Assembly (NCBI GenBank): GCA_032622095.1
Contig: CP136061.1
Location: forward strand, 193,012,369 to 193,076,368
Source: Siphonodentalium dalli
Lineage: Eukaryota > Mollusca > Scaphopoda > Gadilida > Siphonodentaliidae
Length of the DNA: 64,000 bases
Direction: 5' to 3'
How positions within the stretch are numbered: position 1 is the stretch's first letter; every line of letters starts with the position of its first letter. The notes beneath the pieces are model-generated. The model was not told the DNA's origin. It did no database searches and was given only the letters and a program-made list of their open reading frames with translations. Made by a program: the position numbers and the translations under genes. Shown in pieces: positions 34,301 to 42,085 of this stretch.

Positions 34301-37022
34301 GTCAGCGTGTAGTGTTACCAATTAACACATGGAAGCGAAAAAATTTACATATCAAACAAAGGCTGCCACTGGCAAATTTGGTTGGCATTTTTTTCAGACG
34401 GCAATCTACTTAAGTAATGCACGTGCGCGGCCGTTTACTATACGAACAGTAAGATTTCTGTAAGTCCATAAGTTAGGCTAGAACTGACATTACAATTTGC
34501 AAGACATTACACTATTAGAAAATGTCCATCCTCAAACGGTACAAAGTTCCGGAAATTTTCTACCGGCACACAGTCCCGTAAACTAAAGGAACATTTACCA
34601 GTGTCTTTACGGCCCTATATATGTCCCGTATGAATACAGAACTTGGTTCCATATATAGTGGTACAAAACATATGGCCGCAATGAAATGGTACAATTTTTC
34701 CATAACCCTTACGGTAGGTAATGCCGGCAGAAATGTTCCGGAACTTTGTACCGTTTGAGAACGGAATTACTTTAACAGTGTAGACTTCAAGTTTCTGAGA
34801 AGAATCAATCGAGCATTCATTCGTGACATTTCATGTATTTACTACGCGATGCATGCAACAATTGAATACACATACTCTACAAGAAAACCATAGTCAGAAA
34901 CAAATGGTAACGCCCTCATGATCATAATATTAGGCATATACATAAATTATAATATAAAATATATTGATTTCATGAATGCACCAACTCAGTATTCCGTTAA
35001 AACAACTAATACTCCAAATTATTAGAACAACTACGGCACAATATTATCATTGCTGCTGGTTTCTCATTCACCACACCAAAATGCCTCTAAATGTGGACCA
35101 ACAATATACTAATCGGATTAAATACAGACCCGATACTTCGCAATACGACTTTTAGTCTATATTCAAACTGAGACACTTCATCGGCAATGTTAGCTGTTAT
35201 ATTAAGCATTGTGTTCCCGCAATAAAATATTCAATAGTGGCCCAGCCATTGTTCACACATAAATAGCAATTAACGGGGTCATAAAAGTTACATACTGAAA
35301 CAATGAGAGATCCGCGAATATACATCCGCGAATACATACATCCTGCAAAAAGTCTAACTGGTACGCAATATAGCGAGTACATTTTAAATCACATTCCCTA
35401 AAATAACTCGCATCGTGTGAAAACCAAAATATTTTGTTATGCGAGATATCCCCGTAGCTCCATTGACACGGCGAGATCATCGTAGCAGTAAACACCCATA
35501 GGGCGTAATAATGCCTAAATGTATCAATGTGCATTTGATTTTGCCAGGATTTGCATGTCTTAGGCGCATGGTACGAGATGTGCAATATACATGTACATGC
35601 AATCATTGATTTTCCAGGCCAAACCCTACGCATGGGTTCCTGGAGCTGGGATGTCGATCGAAATTGCTATGTCGGGGAGTGATAAGGTTTGTTATACGAG
35701 CGAATTAACCCTTTCTGTGCTAAATATCCATTGACGAGTAGTTCCCATAGGAAATTTCAGATAATTAGTTTAACAAACGGCCATAGTTAAACTTACTATC
35801 GAATCTACCACCACTGAAAAGGAATCCTTCTGCGCTTGTATCATCATTCTATTGCAGACTGGAGATACATGTTGTGGTTTGAGTCCGTACATTTTTATTC
35901 ATTTAATTGATTCTTCCATCGGTTATAAAAGAATACATTGGAATGGTCTATTATTCATACGGATGGGTGTTAAGGATATATTAGCAGGCGACAGACAGAT
36001 ATAAAGTGCAGAGGGAATCATATTAATTGGTGGGAAACGTTAAAAAAAACGGCCAAAGAACCTTTGTTGAACTTATTATCTGAACATTTCATAAGGGATA
36101 GCTACACTCGTCCAATTACTATTTAGTGAAAAAAGTGTTAAATATTAATTGCATTAGTTATCGATAATAAATTATTAAAATTTAACAATATGTAATAGTT
36201 ATACAGTAACACATGAAGTAACCCCGGGTTTGACAAACTGATAAAGGTAAAAGTACTGTTGTATAATACAGTTTTACAATTCTTCAAGCTATCTGCTCTG
36301 GCAGATATCTTTAGAATAGACATTTCTTTCTCGTTAATTGGGGAATTCCACGTTGTAAAGAAAGAGTATTGTTTTTTCCTCTCCTTGGAATTCGTTCATC
36401 AATCACTTGGTGAAGACGTGCATCGCGATTGTGATTGTATAGACATGTCTTAAGTAAGGGTTAGAGCACAAGCATTGTTCTTTACCAGAATCAATCGAGT
36501 CGAAGACGAGATTTATTCTGGTAAAGAACTATTTTCGTGCTCTGACCGACTTAGAGCACAATTGATCACACATAATGCAATCAACTGGAAATGTGCCTGA
36601 GCGTACGTGTTTTGACCACGACGCACAATCCGTGCGCTGGCCGCGACGGGACACAACAGCCGGTTAACCACCCCATGCAACAACGTGATTAACATGCACT
36701 GATCGACGTTGAATGTGAATAGATATGTCCGAAACAACACGGACTGGCCCTACTTTAAAGCACCCGTGCGATTTGTCTGTTATGAGTTGGGATAATCACC
36801 GAACTATTCCTTCGCCAGCATTGGGAATTGGTGTGCTTTTCCAAAAATCAGGGAACGATTGTAATATGGGATTGTGCTCTAAAGTGATTTATTTCTTTTT
36901 CTTTACAGACATATATGTTTGCTGCACTTATTAACAGGGACGAAGCCTTCGACGGTATTATCCAAGCGGGGCGAAAGACAAACCTACAATGGGCCGATCC
37001 AGAATTATCTCATGCGAGTTAA
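22314..37022 (+). CDS. GRAMD4: GRAMD4-like protein, C-terminal ten exons
   Basis: Exons: 22314-22348, 23641-23712, 24771-24814, 25299-25408, 26913-27067, 28022-28136, 28659-28749, 32716-32797, 35618-35686, 36909-37022 (TAA). All junctions are GT-AG and in phase; about 295 residues are visible. In order they give: VLHVARKAQ-NTLGAAADALEKIK, as in the segment before the GRAMD4 membrane region; a hydrophobic hairpin-like stretch (about 63-104); YPRLREKYDGAHIMWKNLPTD, very like vertebrate GRAMD4; and a GRAM domain (about 160-280). The vertebrate protein is a membrane-associated death-promoting factor acting at mitochondria/ER. GRAM domains bind membrane lipids or proteins. The N-terminal half is missing and may lie upstream of the window, in which case the DUF4806 unit would sit in one of its introns. 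The 22314 exon is less certain. Confidence 0.88.
22372..22580. repeat. 41-bp minisatellite
   Basis: GCGCCCAATGCG recurs at 22413, 22454, 22495 and 22536 (period 41), with partial units at both edges. It lies just inside the intron after the 22314 exon. Confidence 0.8.
22947..23594. mobile_element. T3 element, TTAA-flanked
   Basis: Ends AGGGGTACTGTAC and GTACAGTACCCCT with TTAA at 22943-22946 and 23595-23598. 648 bp, non-coding. Its right end lies 46 bp upstream of the 23641 exon. A second copy is at 28979-30037. Confidence 0.8.
23796..24264. mobile_element. T1 MITE, long asymmetric subtype
   Basis: Left end AGGTACTCAACCCG followed by TAAAGAGGGTCCCCATCTC; right end CGGGTTGAGTACCT followed by TTAA (24265-24268). 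The left target copy is altered to CTAA. Its two arms differ, unlike the symmetrical short subtype. Confidence 0.8.
25299..27067 (+). CDS. GRAMD4: GRAMD4-like membrane-segment exons
   Basis: Two exons (25299-25408 and 26913-27067). The first encodes LLTWRYSPATKKLFISILIG and a Cys-rich hydrophobic run; the second completes it with GLYLCIQVFVIDYFYRR and continues PRLREKYDGAHIMWKNLP. The hydrophobic stretch is long enough for two membrane passes or a re-entrant loop. Sequence and order agree with vertebrate GRAMD4. Confidence 0.85.
25422..25745. mobile_element. Foldback-containing repeat cluster in intron 4
   Basis: Begins TTTAAAGGCCCAGATAA. Includes a near-perfect 64-bp palindrome at 25597-25660 (CAATGGAAGGGGAATAACTC and complement). 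It runs into GTATAAAAGGAGATGGTCCC, the arm of the element that also hosts the LINE at 37.7-42.1 kb. Exact borders unresolved. Confidence 0.55.
25746..26575. other. Intron sequence without recognised features
   Basis: A C-run at about 26030-26040 and short chance frames on both strands. No conserved coding signal or paired ends seen. Confidence 0.45.
26580..26838. repeat. 41-bp minisatellite
   Basis: Six copies of a unit with TGTTTGTCTTACAATACTCC and CTACCCTACAGACTACATTA. The unit length is not a multiple of three and it lacks stops, so all plus frames are open here; this is not a gene. It ends about 75 bp before the 26913 exon. Confidence 0.9.
27068..28021. other. Intron 5 of the GRAMD4-like gene
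   Basis: No element with clear ends or exon seen. The acceptor at its end is TCAATTTTAG. Confidence 0.5.
28022..37022 (+). CDS. GRAMD4: GRAMD4-like GRAM-domain exons
   Basis: Five exons encode the GRAM fold: FCELFSLPLAEAPLSGW, then GGRRCTLINRDKSITAAF with NGKLYLT, then SFLCFERSK with NVTIPLSDIRKCEK, then AKPYAWVPGAGMSIEIAMSG, and last TYMFAALINRDEAFDGII. The Phe-Leu-Cys-Phe strand and the INRDEAF helix are hallmark positions. The protein ends DPELSHAS. Introns here are large (up to 4 kb) and transposon-rich. Confidence 0.88.
28320..28520. repeat. Dispersed repeat R, copy 1
   Basis: Contains AACCCTTTCTACTAAAGGG and ATTGGAATGGTCTATT followed by a GATAAAAGTGCAG segment. Related copies lie at 35705-36130 and about 42940-43160. 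Borders unresolved. Confidence 0.5.
28731..28978 (+). repeat. Tandem 62-bp array duplicating an exon end and its splice donor
   Basis: Four copies with essentially one substitution. Copy 1 is the last 19 bases of the 28659-28749 exon (AGCTCTACCTAACCAGAAG) plus 43 bases of intron, beginning GTCCGT. Copies 2-4 repeat both. Each therefore presents the same AAG|GTCCGT donor. The array is interrupted by the T3 element at 28979 and decayed copies continue after it. Confidence 0.92.
28979..30037. mobile_element. T3 element containing a nested T1 MITE
   Basis: Ends AGGGGTACCGTACG and CGTACAGTACCCCT, TTAA at 28975-28978 and 30038-30041. The extra length over the other T3 copy comes largely from T1 inserted at 29364. 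It sits inside the 62-bp array. Confidence 0.85.
29364..29831. mobile_element. T1 MITE nested in T3
   Basis: AGGTACTCAACCCG to CGGGTTGAGTACCT, TTAA at 29360-29363 and 29832-29835. It is the long subtype in the opposite orientation to the copy at 23796. Confidence 0.87.
30042..30440 (+). repeat. Decayed continuation of the 62-bp array
   Basis: One fairly good unit (AGCTCTACATAACCAGAAGG, then TCCGTATTGC) is followed by progressively diverged ones with CCAGTAGTTCGGTATTCC, AACAGTTGTTCGGTATTCC and AACCAGAACGTCCGTA. Weak echoes (AAGTCCGTATC) recur to about 31700. Confidence 0.7.
30554..30624. repeat. Hairpin
   Basis: Arms TCCACTAAATTCTATTTGAGC and an imperfect complement around CTCGGTAAACCTT. Similar in style to the hairpins at 10.5-10.7 kb. 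Confidence 0.6.
30655..31431 (+). CDS. Unidentified basic protein fragment in the retroposed sequence
   Basis: Open for 258 codons with the first ATG just upstream of the inserted body, so the true protein probably began further 5' in the parent. It has a Lys/Arg-rich stretch (PPKKKTPTRKRRDAARRAKW, about residues 39-60), a Pro/Ser/Thr-rich acidic middle, and a C-terminal part with RIKTAIVTHHAAGTTYHLTK. It ends PRPPEKRK just before the 3' region. This could be a nucleic-acid-binding ORF1 of a LINE, but I do not recognise the family. No intron signals occur inside it. Confidence 0.5.
   Translation: MRSSICLEFRTEDAGIQRSQARDTNSKTASCSMKSGKGPPKKKTPTRKRRDAARRAKWKKKKGMTVDLTVIPSPCGSADVQCHSGRSELSERRPDDPTCMETGDIARASRDSVDLPEVPAVVTKSGGDRDADTTPDVPAASFDVEMETPPSHSPQGAESTITAPPTPRYEERPASSITKERMEKERERIKTAIVTHHAAGTTYHLTKYEFFLLRDRQLYLHRDKTERTSGTVTVNPTQTYGKFKLAYSKHPRPPEKRK
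30669..31592 (+). mobile_element. Retroposed GC-rich sequence with poly(A) and target duplication
   Basis: ATCCTCTAT flanks it at 30660-30668 and 31593-31601, and it ends in an A-run. Base composition is far more GC-rich than the surroundings up to about 31430. Near the 3' end a hairpin AAAGGGCCCTTCGGCCCTTT is followed by CGACAATCCCGGGG. Probably a 5'-truncated non-LTR element or a processed copy. Confidence 0.8.
31602..32715. other. Intron 7 remainder before the 32716 exon
   Basis: AT-rich. Weak traces of the 62-bp array to about 31700; otherwise no recognised element or exon. Confidence 0.45.
32992..33428. mobile_element. T1 MITE, diverged
   Basis: Begins AGGTATCCAATCCGATTCG after TTAA (32988-32991). 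The right end is degraded (CGGATTATGGATAT before TTAA at 33429-33432). It lies 194 bp inside the intron after the 32716-32797 exon. Confidence 0.75.
33579..33840. mobile_element. TIR element filled with TCGTTATAACGA palindromes
   Basis: Ends of about 39 bp (CACCACTGCACCCCCAAATA onward) recur inverted with few mismatches. The interior is seven copies, some imperfect, of the 12-bp palindrome TCGTTATAACGA separated by short spacers. Confidence 0.75.
33841..34509. other. Intron sequence, nothing recognised
   Basis: No exon or paired ends seen in this part of intron 8 of the GRAMD4-like gene. Confidence 0.45.
34510..34780. mobile_element. MITE with CACTRTTA ends, TA-flanked
   Basis: Inverted ends of about 50 bp share TCAAACGGTACAAAGTTCCG; flanking TA at 34508-34509 and 34781-34782. 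Tc1/mariner-like target. Confidence 0.75.
34783..35617. other. Remainder of intron 8
   Basis: No element or exon recognised. Short frames open on the minus strand (35253-35633) overlap the plus-strand exon at 35618 and look like chance. Confidence 0.45.
35705..36130. repeat. Dispersed repeat R, copy 2
   Basis: Opens TTAACCCTTTCTGTGCTAAA and contains ATTGGAATGGTCTATTATTC and TTGAACTTATTATCTGAAC, shared with the copy near 43 kb. The CCCTTT opening after TTAA resembles T2 ends. Confidence 0.55.
36461..36882. mobile_element. MITE ending 25 bp before the last GRAMD4-like exon
   Basis: Inverted ends TTAGAGCACAA and TTGTGCTCTAA. An internal hairpin TTCTTTACCAGAAT...ATTCTGGTAAAGAA lies at about 36479-36529, and another TTAGAGCACAA occurs near 36549. 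Only the T-rich acceptor tract separates its right end from the exon at 36909. Confidence 0.6.
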
Positions 37023-37700
37023 TAGCCATGTTCAGTTACACGTACATGTATCTTGCATCGTGTGTTGCTATTGCCAGCAAAAATAACGTTGTTCACGTGA
37101 CTACTGCAGCTACACGTTTTCAGCACACGGTATAATGTTTTGTATCCATCGTGTAAGGAAAATTGTAGCAAAGTGGAATTATGTGTTCTTCCAATAACCG
37201 AGGAGATGCTCAATGAGCAGTGACCATGCACCATGTGACCACCATGCGACCAATGGGACGATATATACGATTTACCAAACTGACCTTACCCGTGACCGAA
37301 GTGTAGATCGATACTTGTCACACTGAATGCGGATTTCGCTTACACGTTTTACTATAAATACACCGTAATAGTAGCCTTATTTCTATAAATGTGTATAATG
37401 TTTGACGCCATCAAATGAGGTGAATTCTCCCGCTACAGCTAACACTTCTATATAGCAATACCGTTGCAATGCACATGTACGTTGTAATCCGTGTAACTGA
37501 ACCTGGCTGTTGTATGACTTTAGGGAGGTTGGGTGTTGATTTTTTCAACTAACAAGGGCTACTGTTAGACTCGTCCCTGACTCATATGTGAAACACTACG
37601 ACACTATCGCTCTGTGACGTGCCCTCCCATAATAACGACGTCCAAAGCAGAGCGATGGCAAGGTTTAATAGTCCGGGGACCAGTCAAGGCTACTGTACAC
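37023..37700. other. 3' flank of the GRAMD4-like gene
   Basis: No AATAAA in the first 600 bp after the stop. The first occurs near 37758, inside the repeat that hosts the LINE. The poly(A) site is therefore unclear. Confidence 0.4.
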
Positions 37701-38077
37701 TAAATCCGGCCATTTATGGGACCATCTCCTTTTATACTCAACAGAATATATGCAACAAATAAATAAATAGTTTTGGTTATTCAAACCAAATCATCATCAT
37801 TACATACATGTTTGCATACATGTCACCATCCGAACATCACCTGTACATATGTTTTTCATTATTTTTGCATGTTGTTCTCATGTTTTTGCAAGTCCTATTC
37901 ACCTATTGCTATCTCACCAACACCAACTGTTACTCCTTATTTTCAAATCTCCACAGTTGCACTTCATCCGGCGTCAGTGAGTCTCTTTGTGCCCATATAT
38001 CTCACCTCTTGTCATTATGCAGGAACAAAATCACCCACGGCCGCGCGATGTTGTTCTTTGGTGTGCCCGGCAAATAA

Positions 38078-40099
38078 ATGGGTACGTCAGCTATACAGCA
38101 TCGCACGGCCACGGGACTTTTTGATATAAATAAGAAACTAATTTGGCCGTCACAGAGCAAGCATAAACAGAGACATACCACTTTAAGAGGTGTGAGCATA
38201 CGACTTCCATTAATCTTATTGGTTATTTCCATTCTACTTGTGCTGTCCGGTACGGTCCATCCCAACCCAGGCCCAACACATATCGACGGTGCAAGGAATG
38301 TCAATCGAAACAACAAATCAAATAGCCACGATCTGGGCACCCTGACATTATACCATGAAAATATTCGAAGTATTAGAAATAAACTCGACAAAGTAAAAGA
38401 TCTTATCAGTGAATATGATGTTCTATGTTTTACCGAAACACATCTTGATGTCACATACCCCTCTGAAAATTTACTAATAGATGGCTTCAGAACCCCCATC
38501 CGAGAAGATCGTGATCAATATGGCGGTGGTATATGCATATATTTTCCAGAACACTTAGTATACTCCCGTCGGGATGTCCTAGAATTCGATTCGTCCATAA
38601 TGTGGTTCGACATCCACTCGGCAAGATGTCATATCATCTTGGCATTATCATACCGGTCCGATGCGTTATGTGCTACAAATTACTGGAATCTTTTCGACAA
38701 CGCAATTCATGAAGCTCTGGAAATTACACCAAATATGGTCATGCTTGGTGACTTTAACTCTAATATGTTGGACCCCAATTCCAAACTAAGCACAATTATT
38801 GATTATTACTCCATTAGAAATGTGATTAAAACTCCAACAAGAGTTACCGAAGACTCTCAGACCTTACTTGACCCAATTCTTGTATGTGGAGATCTAAGTG
38901 TCCGTGATGCAGATATTATAGACTTCGAAGTATCAGATCACTATGGTGTCTATGCGGCTCTTTCTTACGACAACTCTGCCACCCCATCCTTCCAAAGAAC
39001 TATTTGGAACTACAAACACGCCGACTTCAGTAGGGCTACCTCCTTAATAAATGATATAAATTGGGATAGTCTCCTCCGACCAACGGCGGACGTTGACACA
39101 GCTGTAGCAGTATTTTATGATAAATTCCTTGAAATTATGCACGAAACCATCCCGACCTCGACAGTCACTATTCGAACTAAAGACAAAATCTGGTTCAACT
39201 CAGAAATTCGTCGCGAGCTACGGAAACGCAATAGATTCAGATCGATTGCACTCAAACGTAGTACCGATCTAAACTGGAAAAAATACAAAAAATCACGAAA
39301 TAGAGTAAACAACATGAAAAAACATGAGAAAGCAAAATTCGAAGAACATCTCGATGAAAGAATTAATGACTCGCCATCATCTAGAGATTTTTGGCAAATC
39401 ATCAATTACCTTTTGAATAAGAAGAAAACAAACAAAATACCACCACTTTATTCGGCTAACGGCGAAGTCATAGCAAATGGAGTTTCATACGCCAGCAATG
39501 ACATCGATAAAGCTAGACTTCTGAACGCAAACTTTATCCAAAATTCATCTATAAACGATAAAGGACATCAACTACCAGATTTTCCTCTCAGGTGCGGCAA
39601 TAAACTCACTGATATTCCCATTTCACACGCAGATATTGTTACAGTAATCGAAAACCTCAAAACAAATAAAGCTCAGGGCTACGATGGAATTAATGCTAAA
39701 ATGTTGAAAGGAACGGCAACTGCTGTTGCCACTCCGCTTCTATTACTCTTCAAGAAATCGCTAAATATGGGCAAATTTTCGTCGAACTGGAAGAAAGCTA
39801 ACGTAATACCTATATTTAAAAAAGGAGATCCCGCGGACTGTTTAAATTATCGCCCAATTTCACTTCTTCCTATCCTTGGAAAAGTTTTCGAAAAAACGGT
39901 ACTCAAATATATTAATGTATTCTTCGACGAGAACTGCCTCCTATATCGACACCAATCCGGCTTTACTGAAGGACATAATACAACATATCAACTTCTGGAT
40001 ATGTATCATAACTTATGTCAGAGCCTCGACAACAACTTGCACACCTGTGCTATTTTTTGTGATATCTCAAAGGCGTTCGAGAGGGTCTGCATGGCATAA
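38078..40099 (+). CDS. LINE polyprotein, endonuclease and first part of reverse transcriptase
   Basis: Starts MGTSAIQH. A hydrophobic stretch (about 43-57, LPLILLVISILLVLS) leads into GTVHPNPGP (58-66), the position and ending of 2A-like sequences reported in such elements. It lacks the usual Asp and Glu, so cleavage is doubtful. An apurinic-like endonuclease follows (YHENIRSIRNKLDKV, CFTETHLD, MLGDFNSN, SDHYGVYA). Then come the reverse transcriptase start (NKAQGYDGIN, NWKKANVIPIFKKGD, NYRPISLLP) and CDISKAF. The normal next residues (WHKG) are displaced by an extra TGCA at 40088-40091, so this frame stops at 40097-40099. The element would copy its RNA at nicked chromosomal targets. Confidence 0.9.
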   Translation: MGTSAIQHRTATGLFDINKKLIWPSQSKHKQRHTTLRGVSIRLPLILLVISILLVLSGTVHPNPGPTHIDGARNVNRNNKSNSHDLGTLTLYHENIRSIRNKLDKVKDLISEYDVLCFTETHLDVTYPSENLLIDGFRTPIREDRDQYGGGICIYFPEHLVYSRRDVLEFDSSIMWFDIHSARCHIILALSYRSDALCATNYWNLFDNAIHEALEITPNMVMLGDFNSNMLDPNSKLSTIIDYYSIRNVIKTPTRVTEDSQTLLDPILVCGDLSVRDADIIDFEVSDHYGVYAALSYDNSATPSFQRTIWNYKHADFSRATSLINDINWDSLLRPTADVDTAVAVFYDKFLEIMHETIPTSTVTIRTKDKIWFNSEIRRELRKRNRFRSIALKRSTDLNWKKYKKSRNRVNNMKKHEKAKFEEHLDERINDSPSSRDFWQIINYLLNKKKTNKIPPLYSANGEVIANGVSYASNDIDKARLLNANFIQNSSINDKGHQLPDFPLRCGNKLTDIPISHADIVTVIENLKTNKAQGYDGINAKMLKGTATAVATPLLLLFKKSLNMGKFSSNWKKANVIPIFKKGDPADCLNYRPISLLPILGKVFEKTVLKYINVFFDENCLLYRHQSGFTEGHNTTYQLLDMYHNLCQSLDNNLHTCAIFCDISKAFERVCMA

Positions 40100-41495
40100 G
40101 GGTTTGATACATAAATTAGACAAGTACGGAATTTCTGGTCAGCTGTCCATTTGGTTGGAGGACTATCTTTTTAACAGACAACAAAGAGTCTTGGTGAATA
40201 ATACATACTCCGAGTTCGAATTGGTCCCCGCTGGAGTGCCTCAAGGGTCAATACTCGGACCTCTTCTGTTCCTATCCTACATAAATGATCTCCCGGATAA
40301 CCTTATCTCAACAACTAGAATGTACGCCGACGACACATGCATTATCGCATCTCATTACGACCTGACCATCCTTGAATTCGATCTAAATCAAGACCTAGAA
40401 TCAATATCAAATTGGGCGCGCAAATGGCTGGTAAATTTCAATCCATCGAAAACCAAAGCAATATCTTTCTCGTTATCGGGCAAACAAACGAACCCCACAC
40501 TTATATTCCAAGACCGAAACATCTCTTTCGAAACGTCACATGCACACCTCGGTGTTGAAATTCAATCAAATTTAGACTGGAACGATCACATTAATAATAT
40601 AATTAAAAGAGTTTCGTCCCGCATCTCACAACTAAGAAGATTCAAATACAGCTTAAGTGCAAACACGTTAGAAAAAATTTACAAAACTTACGTTCAGCCA
40701 ATAATGGATTATGCAGATGTAGTTTGGGACTGTGCACCACAATACTGGATGGACAAACTTGAACGTATACACGTGGACGCCGCCAGAATAGTGACCGGGT
40801 TAACCCGCTCTGTCTCCAATACAAATGTTTTACTCGAAGTGGGGTGGTCCAACCTTAGGGAGCGCAGGGAGAAACACCACCTACAAACACTTTTTAAAAT
40901 AACTAACGAAGAAACTCCAGAATATCTCACCCTTCTTCTACCAGCCCGGGCGGCACATGTATCAAACAACCGGTACAACTTTAGACAACCGCGTTTTTTC
41001 TACTCGTACCGCTGGACAACAGCACATTACAGGAAATCATTCTTCCTAAACACAACTCATGAGTGGAATAAGCTCCCTTCGTTTGTCATAGATTCTGAAA
41101 ATATATCCGATTTTAAAACTCACCTAAACATAATCGCCCCTGCTCCAAAACCCTATCCACTTTATAGAACAGGTCATCGGAATGTTAGTGTCAACCATTG
41201 TAAACTCCGAAACTATTGTAGCGACTTAAAGAGTGACATGCAAAATAATCACATAGCTGATAGTCCTAATTGTCAATGTGGTTTTCCGAAGGAGGATGCT
41301 AGTCATTTCTTCTTCCACTGTCCATTGTTCACCAATCAGAGAAGAATATTTTACCACAAACTTGAAACAAATAACTTTCATATAGAAAATATTAAGCATC
41401 TTCTCTGTGGAATCTCTGAAAATGACCACAGAAGAAATATATTGCTATTTCATATTACACAGTCCTACATTAATGCAACTAAACGTTTTGGGTAA
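40092..41495 (+). CDS. LINE polyprotein, rest of reverse transcriptase and C-terminus
   Basis: Continues the same protein in the next frame, from WHKGLIHKLDKYGISGQ. It includes GVPQGSILGPLLF and the catalytic YADD (codons 40323-40334). A thumb and C-terminal region follow, with LDWNDHINNIIKRVSSRISQ and a Cys/His motif (CQCGFPKEDASHFFFHC). It ends NATKRFG. The open frame begins further upstream (39876), but that part overlaps the other frame and is not homologous. Together the two pieces would be about 1,137 residues. Confidence 0.9.
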   Translation, partial: WHKGLIHKLDKYGISGQLSIWLEDYLFNRQQRVLVNNTYSEFELVPAGVPQGSILGPLLFLSYINDLPDNLISTTRMYADDTCIIASHYDLTILEFDLNQDLESISNWARKWLVNFNPSKTKAISFSLSGKQTNPTLIFQDRNISFETSHAHLGVEIQSNLDWNDHINNIIKRVSSRISQLRRFKYSLSANTLEKIYKTYVQPIMDYADVVWDCAPQYWMDKLERIHVDAARIVTGLTRSVSNTNVLLEVGWSNLRERREKHHLQTLFKITNEETPEYLTLLLPARAAHVSNNRYNFRQPRFFYSYRWTTAHYRKSFFLNTTHEWNKLPSFVIDSENISDFKTHLNIIAPAPKPYPLYRTGHRNVSVNHCKLRNYCSDLKSDMQNNHIADSPNCQCGFPKEDASHFFFHCPLFTNQRRIFYHKLETNNFHIENIKHLLCGISENDHRRNILLFHITQSYINATKRFG

Positions 41496-42085
41496 CTTCG
41501 ATCATATATTTTTCTCTGTTATGTCAACCTGTCATTGAAAACAATTAAAAATTTAAATGCCCGGCCTTTTTAGACACAACTTATGACAACGTGAGGGTAA
41601 AACTGGACACAATAAAACTCCACTCATAGCACACTCTGTACAAATATTCACATCTGTTTCCCTGCTTAAACATTCACAATTTCATCCTGCCATCTTGTTT
41701 AAATGTTATGTTATACCTTTTGTGCGGGAGAGGGGCGTCACTAAGTTGACAAAACTTGTGTCCCAATCCCCATGTATATAATTGATATACAATAAAATAT
41801 GTTTAAATCAAAATCAAAAATCAACAAATAAATAAATTTGAGCCATGGATTAGTGCAAAATACACTCATGTGCTCTATGAACGATGCAAACGACATGATA
41901 TTTATAATGAAAATGAATTTATGACTCCAGCCATTTGTTTATTCTGATTATAATTACCATGTTGTTTGCATCGTCCACAGAGCACATCAGTGTATTTTGC
42001 ACTAACCCATGGCTCAAATTCATTCATTTATTGTATATATTCTGTTGAGTATAAAAGGAGATGGTCACACGAATGACCGGATTTA

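Larger units (their letters stand above)
37769..41821 (+). mobile_element. Non-LTR retrotransposon (Jockey/CR1-like), 4 kb
   Basis: Flanked by CAACAAATAAATAAAT at 37753-37768 and 41822-41837. Order: about 300 bp leader, endonuclease, reverse transcriptase, C-terminal Cys/His region, 3' UTR with AATAAA, and an A-rich tail (AAATCAAAATCAAAAAT). No separate ORF1 is evident. One 4-base insertion breaks the long frame; otherwise it looks recent. Confidence 0.92.
37701..42085. mobile_element. Inverted-repeat element split by a LINE
   Basis: Left arm from TAAATCCGGCCATTTATGGG through ATCTCCTTTTATACTCAAC; right arm is its complement ending GACCGGATTTA. A large internal hairpin (TGAGCCATGGATTAGTGCA... 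and complement) lies just right of the LINE at about 41839-42020. An arm of the same family occurs near 25.7 kb. Confidence 0.75.

Noticed and set aside
37773-38129. LINE ORF1 upstream of the endonuclease ORF
   Set aside because: The frame overlaps the start of the main ORF and shows no nucleic-acid-binding motif; treated as leader sequence.
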